From NCBI RefSeq assembly GCF_022288805.1, contig NZ_JAKOPM010000006.1:1-64000 (forward strand): a stretch of 64,000 nt of DNA, read 5' to 3'. Each line of letters starts with the position of its first letter. Positions within the stretch are counted from its first letter, which is position 1. The notes under the pieces were generated by a model. The model ran no database searches. It was not told where the DNA came from and saw only the letters and a list, made by a program, of their open reading frames with translations. Shown here one piece after another: positions 55,468 to 63,546 of the stretch. Source of the DNA: Corynebacterium yonathiae. GTDB lineage: Bacteria > Actinomycetota > Actinomycetes > Mycobacteriales > Mycobacteriaceae. A program made the translations under genes and the position numbers.

Positions 55468-56637
55468 GTGAGTGACTTAAAGCCTATTGTAACTGTTTGT
55501 GGCGACGGCCAGCTGGCTCGCATGATGCAGCCGGCCGCCGCGGAACTCGATATTCACCTGCGGATTCTGGCTAGCAAGCCGGACTCCTCCGCCGCGCAGG
55601 TCACCCCGGACGTGGTGTTGGGGGATTACACCTCCTTGGAGGAGCTGCGCGGCGTGGCAGAGGGCGCGGATGCCATTACCTTCGAGCATGAGCATGTGCC
55701 CAACGAGCACTCCGCCGCGCTTATCGACGCCGGATTTAACGTCCAGCCACAGCCCACCGCCCTTATCTATGCGCAGGATAAGCTCAAGATGCGCGAAAAG
55801 CTCGCCGCGCTGGGCGCTCCTGTGCCGCGCTTTGCCGCCATCGACTCGGTGGCCGATGCCCGCGCCTTTTTCGACGCCGTCGATGGCCGAGTATGCCTCA
55901 AGGCCCGCCGCGGTGGTTATGACGGCAAAGGCGTATGGTTCCCCACCGCCGATAATTGCTTTGAGCTGGTCTCCGAGCTGCTCGAGGCCGGAACCCCGCT
56001 GATGGCCGAGGAAAAGGTGGAACTTACCCGCGAGCTTTCCATCTTGGTCGCCCGCCGTCCTTCCGGCGAGGCCAAGGTATGGCCGATTACCCAATCCCGC
56101 CAGGAAAACGGCATTTGCGCCGAGGCCATTGCCCCCGCCCCTGGCCTTACACCGGAACTTTCCCAGCGCGCGTCCGAGCTGGGCCTGTCCATCGCCGAGT
56201 CCCTCGGCGTGACCGGCGTGCTGGCCGTCGAACTCTTTGCTTTCGACGGCCCTGAGGGCGAGGATATCTCCGTCAACGAACTGGCCATGCGCCCGCATAA
56301 CACCGGCCACTGGACCCAGGACGGCAGCGTGACCTCCCAATTTGAGCAGCACCTGCGCGCCGTACTCGACCTCTCCTTGGGCGCAGTCGACGCGCTCGCA
56401 CCCGTTACCGTGATGGCCAATGTTTTGGGCGCCGACGAAGATCCCGCCATGCCTATGCCGGAGCGCGTCCGCGAGGTCATGCAGCGCTACCCGCAGGCCA
56501 AGATTCACCTTTACGGCAAGGACCATCGCCCCGGCCGCAAGATTGGCCACGTCAACGTCACTGGTGAAGATACCGACGAGACCCTGACCATCGCCCGCCA
56601 GGCCGCGCACTTCCTCGTGCACGCCACATGGGCTTAA
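55468..56637 (+). CDS. purK: N5-carboxyaminoimidazole ribonucleotide synthase
   Basis: ATP-grasp enzyme that carboxylates AIR to N5-CAIR in purine synthesis. The 389-residue product starts at GTG with GGGGGAC upstream. Typical parts are TVCGDGQLARMMQPAA at the start, the ATP-grasp LKARRGGYDGKGVW near residue 147 and NELAMRPHNTGHW near 270. purE follows after 24 bases, giving a two-gene purine unit. Confidence 0.96.
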   Translation: MSDLKPIVTVCGDGQLARMMQPAAAELDIHLRILASKPDSSAAQVTPDVVLGDYTSLEELRGVAEGADAITFEHEHVPNEHSAALIDAGFNVQPQPTALIYAQDKLKMREKLAALGAPVPRFAAIDSVADARAFFDAVDGRVCLKARRGGYDGKGVWFPTADNCFELVSELLEAGTPLMAEEKVELTRELSILVARRPSGEAKVWPITQSRQENGICAEAIAPAPGLTPELSQRASELGLSIAESLGVTGVLAVELFAFDGPEGEDISVNELAMRPHNTGHWTQDGSVTSQFEQHLRAVLDLSLGAVDALAPVTVMANVLGADEDPAMPMPERVREVMQRYPQAKIHLYGKDHRPGRKIGHVNVTGEDTDETLTIARQAAHFLVHATWA

Positions 56638-56661
56638 AATCCTGCCTGTAGAAAGGACACT

Positions 56662-57162
56662 ATGCAACCGCATGTAGGCATCATCATGGGCTCCGATTCC
56701 GATTGGCCCACCGTTGAACCCGCCGCTCAGGTCCTCGCGGACTTCGGCATCCCCTTCGAAGTCGGCGTGGTCAGTGCCCACCGCACCCCGGAAAAGATGC
56801 TGGCCTATGCAAAGGAAGCCCATACCCGCGGGTTGAAGGCAATTATCGCCTGCGCCGGCGGTGCCGCGCACCTTCCCGGCATGGTCGCTGCGGCCACGCC
56901 GCTGCCGGTCATCGGCATCCCGCGCGCACTGAAGGATCTCGATGGCCTCGACTCCCTCCTGTCCATCGTGCAGATGCCCAGCGGCGTGCCGGTAGCCACC
57001 GTCTCCATCGGCGGTGCGAAGAACGCCGGCCTGCTTGCCGCCCGCATCCTCGGCGCTGGCGACCCCGCCATCCAAGACAAAATGGTGGATTACCAGAAGC
57101 AGATGGCCGAGGAAGTAGAGCAGAAGGATAAGAACCTGCGCGACAAGCTGCTAGGGGAGTAG
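56662..57162 (+). CDS. purE: N5-carboxyaminoimidazole ribonucleotide mutase
   Basis: Converts N5-CAIR to CAIR, directly after PurK. The 166-residue length is that of class I PurE. Motifs: [11 protein letters not shown] (residues 8-18), [11 protein letters not shown] (near 38-48) and [11 protein letters not shown] (near 68-78). A palindrome that probably acts as terminator follows. Confidence 0.97.
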   Translation: MQPHVGIIMGSDSDWPTVEPAAQVLADFGIPFEVGVVSAHRTPEKMLAYAKEAHTRGLKAIIACAGGAAHLPGMVAAATPLPVIGIPRALKDLDGLDSLLSIVQMPSGVPVATVSIGGAKNAGLLAARILGAGDPAIQDKMVDYQKQMAEEVEQKDKNLRDKLLGE

Positions 57163-57181
57163 CTCTCCGGTCTAAGGCCAA

Positions 57182-57242
57182 ACAAAACAAGCACGTTTTA
57201 GCCAAAACAACGTAGTTTTTCGGCAAAACGTGCTTGTTTTGT
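57182..57242. repeat. long near-perfect palindrome after purE
   Basis: Two perfect 18-base arms (57182-57199, 57225-57242; ACAAAACAAGCACGTTTT and complement) enclose a further inner pairing (GCCAAAAC with GTTTTTCGGC). The whole 61-base element can fold into one hairpin with a T-rich end, so it can terminate purE. Confidence 0.8.
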
Positions 57243-57284
57243 CTCCTAGTCTCTAGCGAAGTTCTCGTCGCCCCTTGCCAACAT

Positions 57285-57345
57285 GCCAAACAAGCACGAT
57301 TGGGCAAAATTCGCGGAGGAAAAGGGTAAAACGTGCTTGCTTTGC
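57285..57345. repeat. diverged second copy of the purE palindrome
   Basis: GCCAAACAAGCACG (57285-57298) faces CGTGCTTGCTTTGC (57332-57345) with two mismatches. It shares the word CAAGCACG and its complement with the palindrome just upstream and looks like a decayed copy. Confidence 0.6.
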
Positions 57346-57419
57346 ATCGTTGTAGCCTGCGGGGTGAGGAAGCGTGCTTTAAGCTTTCGGGCAGGGGAAT
57401 AATGCTCAAAGGGGGAAGC

Positions 57420-58283
57420 ATGGAAGAAGTACTGGTTTCAGGCTTAAGCAGGGGCGAGCTTAAAACTCATGTAGCGAATGGAAAGATAATCCGAATCGGC
57501 CGCGGGATCTATACGTGGCGGGAACCGACTCCTATGGAGGTAGCTCGCATCCTGCAAAAGCGGTGGCCTGGAATCATGATTGCAGGAAACTCTGCGGTGC
57601 AGCTGTACTCCAAGAAGGAGATGACCTTTCCTCTGAAATTTGCCTACAGGCACATCCTGAGCGGTTCACAGTGGTTTGAAGTCGAGCGAACCCGGCAGAA
57701 GACGAGATTTACTTTTGAAGGTATCCCCGTGCAAAATCCCCTGCTAGCTGCGGCTGCGGTGGATGACGACCTAGCAGTAACGATGCTTGAAACGCGGTAT
57801 CAAAACAGACGCGGTAAGCAAGCCATAGAAAAAGACCTCGGATGTATCGCGCGGGTACCAGCTCGGGTTCGGGAATTAGTGAACAAATCTGCGGTAGGTG
57901 CCGATAGCGAAGCAGAAAGGAAAGTAGTCCGCGAGCTTCAGCGTCGTGGGAAGAAGGTTCAGGTAAACCACCGGATAGGACCCTATTTATGGGACATCGT
58001 TGTAGGGAAGGTCGCCGTTGAAATCGATGGCTATGACTTCCATAAAGCGGAGGATTTGGGGACCTTCGTTAAAGACCGGTGGAAGGGAAATGATGCGGCG
58101 CTAAGAGGGTATACCGTTCTTCGCTATTCAGGCAGCTGCGTTAAGCATCACTTGGTGGATGTGGTTCAGCAGATTTCTGAGGCTCACAAGGGACGAACGA
58201 ATTTCGGCTCTCTTGCTCACGAATCCGTGTGGCGTTGGCATTGGCTCTTAGCCAGGTGTGAAGCCGAGCCAATTTACGGCTAG
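57420..58283 (+). CDS. DUF559-like nuclease-fold protein with N-terminal winged helix (AbiEi-like)
   Basis: A 287-residue protein. Residues 1-110 look like the winged-helix N terminus of AbiEi-type antitoxins (VSGLSRGELKTHVANGKIIR then GRGIYTW). Residues 175-265 carry a PD-(D/E)xK-like core: LWDIVVGKVAVEIDGYDFH with the acidic and Glu residues, then a basic KDRWKGNDAALRGYTVLRY, as in DUF559/Vsr-type proteins. The ATG at 57420 is preferred because AAAGGGGGAAG precedes it. Base use is more AT-rich than the neighbours, suggesting transfer. No partner toxin is adjacent in the same direction. Confidence 0.72.
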   Translation: MEEVLVSGLSRGELKTHVANGKIIRIGRGIYTWREPTPMEVARILQKRWPGIMIAGNSAVQLYSKKEMTFPLKFAYRHILSGSQWFEVERTRQKTRFTFEGIPVQNPLLAAAAVDDDLAVTMLETRYQNRRGKQAIEKDLGCIARVPARVRELVNKSAVGADSEAERKVVRELQRRGKKVQVNHRIGPYLWDIVVGKVAVEIDGYDFHKAEDLGTFVKDRWKGNDAALRGYTVLRYSGSCVKHHLVDVVQQISEAHKGRTNFGSLAHESVWRWHWLLARCEAEPIYG

Positions 58284-58549
58284 CGCCCTTCAATTTCTTC
58301 CGTGACCTCCTCAAAAGAGAAGCGTTCGCCGGTATCGGCGGCGCGGGCTTGGCGGAGGGCTTCAGCATCTGCGGCGGCTTCGAGATGGTCAAGGAAAGCT
58401 AGTTCCTGAGGCGAAATGATAACTGCGGCTTCCTTACCGTTGCGGGTGACAACGGTGCGGGTGCCTGCGTAGTGGGCTTGGTCAATGACCTGGCCTAAGC
58501 GGGTGCGGAGTTCGGAAAGTGGCAAAGACAATGAAAGCTCCTGAAACAT
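58280..58549 (-). CDS. Phd/YefM-family antitoxin
   Basis: An 89-residue protein with the Phd/YefM fold: LSLPLSELRTRLGQVIDQA then TRTVVTRNGKEAAVIISPQELAFL, and an acidic, presumably flexible C terminus that would wrap the toxin. It is divergent from a RelE-type toxin 51 bases away, instead of being upstream in the same operon. Its stop overlaps that of the DUF559 gene by three bases. The ATG at 58549 has no clear ribosome-binding site; a TTG just before it is an alternative. Confidence 0.85.
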   Translation of the reverse strand: MFQELSLSLPLSELRTRLGQVIDQAHYAGTRTVVTRNGKEAAVIISPQELAFLDHLEAAADAEALRQARAADTGERFSFEEVTEEIEGR

Positions 58550-58552
58550 CAA

Positions 58553-58567
58553 AGTACTACTAGTACT
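58553..58567. promoter_or_regulatory. palindromic operator candidate between antitoxin and toxin
   Basis: Two self-complementary AGTACT hexamers are spaced by three bases. The site lies directly beside the antitoxin start in the 51-base gap, where an antitoxin dimer could repress both genes. Confidence 0.55.
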
Positions 58568-58600
58568 AAGTTAGCAAAGAGTACAACTTTCTAAGAGGTC

Positions 58601-58867
58601 ATGGAATACAAAATCGCGTTTACACGGCAGGCCAAGCGAGAGTTACACAAAATCCATCAGGGAAACCGAAAGCAATATCAACGGATTAAGCGCGCGATCG
58701 GTGGACTGGCTCAAGACCCATACCCACAAGGGTCTATCACTTTATCCGGCAGGAGTGGCCGAAGAATAAGGGTGGGAAATTACCGCGTGCTGTACTCCGT
58801 AGAGGAGCAAGAAGTTCTGGTGGAAGTGTTTACGATAGGGGCACGCGGAAACGTCTATAAGCGCTAA
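58601..58867 (+). CDS. RelE/ParE-superfamily toxin
   Basis: An 88-residue basic protein of the RelE type: FTRQAKRELHKI at the N terminus, LAQDPYPQGSITLSGR in the middle, and RRIRVGNYRVLYSVEEQEV with the basic residues that bind mRNA in active RelE. It probably cleaves translated mRNA on the ribosome. AAGAGG precedes the ATG. Its stop overlaps the rbsD stop by three bases on the other strand. Confidence 0.87.
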   Translation: MEYKIAFTRQAKRELHKIHQGNRKQYQRIKRAIGGLAQDPYPQGSITLSGRSGRRIRVGNYRVLYSVEEQEVLVEVFTIGARGNVYKR

Positions 58868-59238
58868 AAGGGAACACCGGAGTGCAAGATGACATTGGCA
58901 AACGGCGTAGTGGAACCAGTCCGCACGACAAAGGAGGCACGGGCGACCTCGCGCTTGAGGTCTTCATGGGAGACCTCGGTGAGGGGGACTGCGGGAAGCA
59001 AGGAACGTACCTCGGGCGGGGTGGAATCGGCGATGGTGGCGGCTTCGACTACGACTTCGTCGAGGAGTGCGGCCAGCGTATCGGCAAAGGTGGGGATGCC
59101 GAAGGTAAGCGTGAGGTCGATGACGGGCACATCGTGAGGGATTGGCAGGCCGCAATCGGCGATAACGAAAGTATCAGTGTGGCCCAGGCGCGCGACGGCA
59201 CTGGTGAGCGCGGGATTGAGGAGGCCGGACTTACGCAT
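58864..59238 (-). CDS. rbsD: D-ribose pyranase
   Basis: Interconverts pyranose and furanose forms of ribose so that RbsK can use it. The 124-residue product starts MRKSGLLNPAL and has VARLGHTDTFVIADCGLPIP, with the catalytic His in the GHTD segment. Its start overlaps the rbsK stop by eight bases. It is the last gene of the ribose operon. Confidence 0.9.
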   Translation of the reverse strand: MRKSGLLNPALTSAVARLGHTDTFVIADCGLPIPHDVPVIDLTLTFGIPTFADTLAALLDEVVVEAATIADSTPPEVRSLLPAVPLTEVSHEDLKREVARASFVVRTGSTTPFANVILHSGVPF

Positions 59239-60139
59239 TGGTGACCTCCGGCAAAACGGATTCGGCGGTGGGATAAGACGGTTGGGCGCCGTTACCGGTG
59301 GCGGCAAAGGCGCCGACGCGGGCGGCGACAGTGGCGGCATCGACAAGCGAGGCTCCACCGAGAAGCTGGGCGCAAAAGGCACCCGCGAAGGCATCGCCGG
59401 CGCCGGTGGTATCCACGGCGGTCACGCGCGGGGTGGGGATATCCGTGCCGCCATCCGGGGTGGCTACGTAGGCGCCGTGGGCGCCGAGGGTGAGCACAAC
59501 GGAGCGGAAGCCAGCCTCTACCAGGCGGTGGGCGAGCTCGCGCGGGGCGCCTTCAGCTGGCAGGCCGAGCTGGTTCAAGATAAGCCCGGCTTCGTGTTCG
59601 TTGGCCAGCAGGGGATCGGCCTGCAGAAGCGAGTCACGGTCGACCTTGACCACGGGCGCGAGGTTGACCACCACGCGACCTTGCGCAGCGTCGACTGCCG
59701 CCTGGAAACCGGAGGCGGGGATTTCGCCCTGCAGGAGGACCACATCGGCATCGGCGATGGTGGAGGCGCGGGCGGTGACAAAGGGGGCATCGACAAGCGC
59801 ATTGGCGCCGGGGGAGATGACGATGGTGTTCTCTCCATCGGCCGAGACGGTAATGACGGCGAGGCCGGTATTAGTATCGGCCTGCTCCACCGCGCCGAGA
59901 TCGATGCCGGAGGTGCGCATGTAGTGCATGGCCGGTTCGGCATAGGGATCGGAGCCCACCGCGCCCACAAAGGCCACGTTGGCACCCAGCTGCGCCGCCG
60001 CAACTGCCTGGTTAGCGCCCTTTCCGCCAGCTAAAATCTCGCCGCCAGAGCCCAGCAGGGTCTCGCCGGGCTGCGGGTGGCGCTCGGCGTGGACGATGAG
60101 ATCGGCATTGATGGATCCGACGACGGTTAGCTTGCTCAT
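59231..60139 (-). CDS. rbsK: ribokinase
   Basis: Phosphorylates ribose to ribose 5-phosphate. The 302-residue PfkB-family sequence has GGKGANQAVAAAQLG near residue 38 and the catalytic DTTGAGDAFAGAF near 240. Its ATG overlaps the rbsB stop by four bases, and its stop overlaps rbsD. Confidence 0.95.
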   Translation of the reverse strand: MSKLTVVGSINADLIVHAERHPQPGETLLGSGGEILAGGKGANQAVAAAQLGANVAFVGAVGSDPYAEPAMHYMRTSGIDLGAVEQADTNTGLAVITVSADGENTIVISPGANALVDAPFVTARASTIADADVVLLQGEIPASGFQAAVDAAQGRVVVNLAPVVKVDRDSLLQADPLLANEHEAGLILNQLGLPAEGAPRELAHRLVEAGFRSVVLTLGAHGAYVATPDGGTDIPTPRVTAVDTTGAGDAFAGAFCAQLLGGASLVDAATVAARVGAFAATGNGAQPSYPTAESVLPEVTNA

Positions 60140-61050
60140 TGGAAATCCTCTACATTGTCGCGGGTGACGGTGATGACCTCGACGGGGACGTTTTTCTCCG
60201 CCGTGCCACCGTGCAGGAGCGCTGCGGCTTGTTCGATGGCGTGGGCACCGAGCTCTGCGGGCTGCTGGGCGATGGTAGCTTCCAGCTTGCCATCTTTGAC
60301 TGCTTTGAGGCCATCGAAGGTGCCGTCAAAAGCCACGACCTTGACCTCAGTACCGGCGCGCGAGCCCAGGGCTTCGACCGCGCCGAGTGCCATTTCATCG
60401 TTCTCGGCAAAGATAGCCTTAATATTCGGATTGGCCTGCAATAGGTTGGTGGCAACGTTGAGGCCCTCCGTGCGGTCGAAATTCGCCGATTGCTTGCCGA
60501 CGACCCGAATATCCCCGTACTTCGCAATCTGCTCTGCAAAGCCTTTGCCGCGCTCGCGCGAGGCGGAGGTACCGGCGGTTCCCTGCAGGATGAGGATGTC
60601 GCCCTTTTCTCCGATGGATTCGGCGAGTGTATCCGCCGCCTGTGCGCCGCCGGCGACATTATCGGAGGCCACCATGGAGTCCAGCTCCACGCCGTTGACG
60701 TCTCGGTCCACACCGATGACGGGCACGCCGTCATTCTTAATGCCGCGCACGGCCGGGGCGACGGCATCGGAATCGGTGGGGTTTACCACGACGACCTTGG
60801 CGCCCATCGACGTGGCATTGCCCAGTTGATTTACCTGCTGGGCGGGGTCATCGGAGGCGTCTTGGATATCCAGCGGAACGCCTAATTCCTTTGCCTTATC
60901 CTGTGCGCCGTGGCGAAGTTCAACGAAGAAGGGGTTGGTCTGCGTCGATAGCGCGAGAGTAATGCGGTTGCGGTCTTCTTCCGAACGGTTGCAAGAGGCA
61001 AGACCTAGTGCGAGAGCCGGCACGAGAAGGGCGGCGATGAGCTTCTTCAT
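60136..61050 (-). CDS. rbsB: ribose ABC transporter substrate-binding lipoprotein
   Basis: Binds ribose outside the membrane. The 304-residue product starts at the ATG at 61050 with a lipobox LGLASC (Cys20). Binding-fold parts include NPFFVELRHGAQDKAKELG and IGVDRDVNG. It lies 13 bases after rbsC and overlaps rbsK by four bases. Confidence 0.94.
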   Translation of the reverse strand: MKKLIAALLVPALALGLASCNRSEEDRNRITLALSTQTNPFFVELRHGAQDKAKELGVPLDIQDASDDPAQQVNQLGNATSMGAKVVVVNPTDSDAVAPAVRGIKNDGVPVIGVDRDVNGVELDSMVASDNVAGGAQAADTLAESIGEKGDILILQGTAGTSASRERGKGFAEQIAKYGDIRVVGKQSANFDRTEGLNVATNLLQANPNIKAIFAENDEMALGAVEALGSRAGTEVKVVAFDGTFDGLKAVKDGKLEATIAQQPAELGAHAIEQAAALLHGGTAEKNVPVEVITVTRDNVEDFQ

Positions 61051-61063
61051 GGTGGGACGCTCC

Positions 61064-62005
61064 TTAGTTAGCCGTCTTATTTCGGATGACGTCGAAGCCG
61101 ACGGCCAGCGCGATAACCAGGCCGATGACGATTTGTTGCCAGAACGAGGAGACATTGAGCAGATTCAGGCCGTTGCGGATAACGGCCAAAAGAACTGCAC
61201 CGACTAGCGTGCCGGTGGCCTTTCCCTGACCGCCGGAGAGCGAGGCGCCGCCGATGACGACGGCCGCGATGGCATCCAGCTCGTAGCCGGTGCCAGCCTG
61301 CGGCTGTGCAGATTCGAGGCGGCCTGCCATCACCATGCCGGCCCAGGCAGCGAAGAAACCGGAGAGCGCGAAGACGGCGATCTGGATGCGTTTGACCGGC
61401 AGGCCCGAGAGGCGGGCGGCCTCCAAGTTGCCGCCGATGGCATACATGGAACGGCCAAGTACCGTGCGCTCTAGGATAAACCAGCAGATGAGTCCGGCGA
61501 TGACCATCATGATGATTGGCACAGGGAAGCCCGCGATATCGCCGCCAAAGGCGTTGACTGCTGGGGCGGTTTCAATGGGCGAGCCTTGGGAAATGACCAG
61601 TGTAAGGCCGCGGGCGATGGACATCATGGCCAGCGTCGCGATGAAGGAAGGGATCTTGCCCCACGCGGTGGCCATGCCGCAGATGGCGCCGGCCAGTGCA
61701 CCCACGATGAGCCCGAGGATCAAGGTGAGCCAACCAGGTAGCCCAGCGGTGGAGAACATATACGCCGAGACCATGGCGCCGAGCGCGGCGACTGAGCCCA
61801 CCGAGAGATCAATACCGGCGGTGACAATCACAAAGGTCATGCCGAAGGCCAAGATGGCCACCGTAGCGGCCTGGATGCCGATATTGAGCAGGTTCGCCAC
61901 GGTAAGGAAATAGGGGGTGGCGATAAAAAGCGCGATGCACAGGGCAATGAGGCCGACGAGTGCGCCATTATTCATCGCCCAGTTAACTACTCGATTTTTG
62001 GTCAT
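61064..62005 (-). CDS. rbsC: ribose ABC transporter permease
   Basis: A 313-residue inner-membrane permease with 8-10 hydrophobic segments and the family segments TAGIDLSVGSVAALGAM and the late GGASLSGGQGKATGTLVGA. It imports ribose with RbsA and RbsB. It overlaps the rbsA stop by four bases. Confidence 0.94.
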   Translation of the reverse strand: MTKNRVVNWAMNNGALVGLIALCIALFIATPYFLTVANLLNIGIQAATVAILAFGMTFVIVTAGIDLSVGSVAALGAMVSAYMFSTAGLPGWLTLILGLIVGALAGAICGMATAWGKIPSFIATLAMMSIARGLTLVISQGSPIETAPAVNAFGGDIAGFPVPIIMMVIAGLICWFILERTVLGRSMYAIGGNLEAARLSGLPVKRIQIAVFALSGFFAAWAGMVMAGRLESAQPQAGTGYELDAIAAVVIGGASLSGGQGKATGTLVGAVLLAVIRNGLNLLNVSSFWQQIVIGLVIALAVGFDVIRNKTAN

Positions 62006-63546
62006 GCTTCATCCTTGGGGTTGGTGCCGGCAGACGCGGCAGTAGAGGTAGAGGTAGAGGAGGTCACATTGGATACGGCGAAGGCCATGACCTCGTCTTG
62101 GGTGGAGTCCTTAGGCAGCTGGCCGGCGAGTTGCCCGCCAGACATGACGAGGATGCGGTCTGACATACCGAGTACCTCGGGTAGATCGGAGGAGGCCATG
62201 AGCACGGCGCCGCCGGCCGCGGTGACCTCATTGATGATGTTGTAAATCTCCACCTTGGCGCCGACATCGACGCCGCGGGTGGGTTCATCGAGCAGAAGGA
62301 CTTTGGAACCGGCCAGTACCCAGCGGCCGAAGACCGCCTTTTGCTGGTTGCCACCGGATAGGTTGCGGATGGGCTGGGAGAGATCCGCCATGCGGATGCG
62401 TAGCTTTTCTGCTACTTCTGTCGCGCGGCGGTGTTGGCCGCTGCGGTCTGCAAGCCCCGCCTTGGCGGTGGGGTAGAGGGTCGCAAATCCCAGGTTATCG
62501 CCTACAGAAGCGTCTAGGACTAGCGCTTGGGACTTGCGGTCTTCAGGGATATGACCCACCCCGGCGCGGATGGCGGCGCGAATATCGCCGCCGCGCAGCT
62601 GGGTTCCGCCGACGCGGATGGTGCCGGAATCATAGGGATCCGCGCCTGCAATGGCGCGAATGACCTCGGTGCGGCCCGCACCCACGAGCCCGGCCAGGCC
62701 GACGACTTCGCCGGCGTGGACGGTGAAGGTGACGTCATGAAAGGCGCCGTCGGAAGTCAGCTCGGAGACCTCCAGTAGTGCTTCGCCGCGCTCGGGAGGA
62801 ATCTCGCGTGGATACTGATTTTGAATCTCGCGACCGACCATGAGCCGGACCAGCTCGTCTTCGTCCGTATCGGCTGGGACTTCGGCGATGAAGGAGCCAT
62901 CGCGCAGCACGCTAATGGTCTCTGCAATGCGCGCCAGCTCCTCTAAATGGTGGCTAATAAACACCATGGCCACGCCCTTGGCCTTAAGGTCTTCGAGCAC
63001 CGCAAAGAGCGCATCAACCTCCTTGCCGGTGAGCGCGGCAGTGGGCTCATCCAGGATAAGGATGCGCGCATTCATCGACAGCGCTTTGGCGATTTCTACG
63101 AGCTGCTGCTTGGCCACGCCCAGCTCACCTACGGGCATATCCAGGTCCACGTCCAAGCCGATAAGATGCAGCGCCGCTTGGGCCTGTGCCTTGAGGTGCT
63201 TGCGGTTGACTAACCCGAAGCGGCGCGGGGTGCGCCCGAGCATGATGTTCTCGGCCACCGACATGGTGGGAACCAAGTTTAACTCTTGATGAATGGTGGC
63301 GATACCCAGCGCTTCGGAGGCCTTGGTATCCGGGATTTTTACCTCTGTGCCATCTACCAGGATGCGGCCGGAATCTGGCTCGTGCACGCCGGCAATCATC
63401 TTGATGAGTGTGGACTTGCCCGCGCCGTTTTCACCCAGCAAGGCCTGGATCTGACCGCGGCGGACGGTGAGGTCCACACCTTTAATAACCTCTACCGGAC
63501 CGAAGGACTTGGTGACATTGTCTAGGCGTAATACACAGTCACTCAT
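62002..63546 (-). CDS. rbsA: ribose ABC transporter ATPase (two ATPase domains)
   Basis: A 514-residue tandem ATPase. The first half has Walker A GENGAGKST (38-46) and Walker B ILILDEP near 165. The second half has the weaker GLVGAGRTE in the P-loop position, signature LSGGNQQK and VLLLDEPTRGVDVG, as usual for sugar ATPases of this class. It overlaps rbsR upstream and rbsC downstream by four bases each. Confidence 0.95.
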   Translation of the reverse strand: MSDCVLRLDNVTKSFGPVEVIKGVDLTVRRGQIQALLGENGAGKSTLIKMIAGVHEPDSGRILVDGTEVKIPDTKASEALGIATIHQELNLVPTMSVAENIMLGRTPRRFGLVNRKHLKAQAQAALHLIGLDVDLDMPVGELGVAKQQLVEIAKALSMNARILILDEPTAALTGKEVDALFAVLEDLKAKGVAMVFISHHLEELARIAETISVLRDGSFIAEVPADTDEDELVRLMVGREIQNQYPREIPPERGEALLEVSELTSDGAFHDVTFTVHAGEVVGLAGLVGAGRTEVIRAIAGADPYDSGTIRVGGTQLRGGDIRAAIRAGVGHIPEDRKSQALVLDASVGDNLGFATLYPTAKAGLADRSGQHRRATEVAEKLRIRMADLSQPIRNLSGGNQQKAVFGRWVLAGSKVLLLDEPTRGVDVGAKVEIYNIINEVTAAGGAVLMASSDLPEVLGMSDRILVMSGGQLAGQLPKDSTQDEVMAFAVSNVTSSTSTSTAASAGTNPKDEA

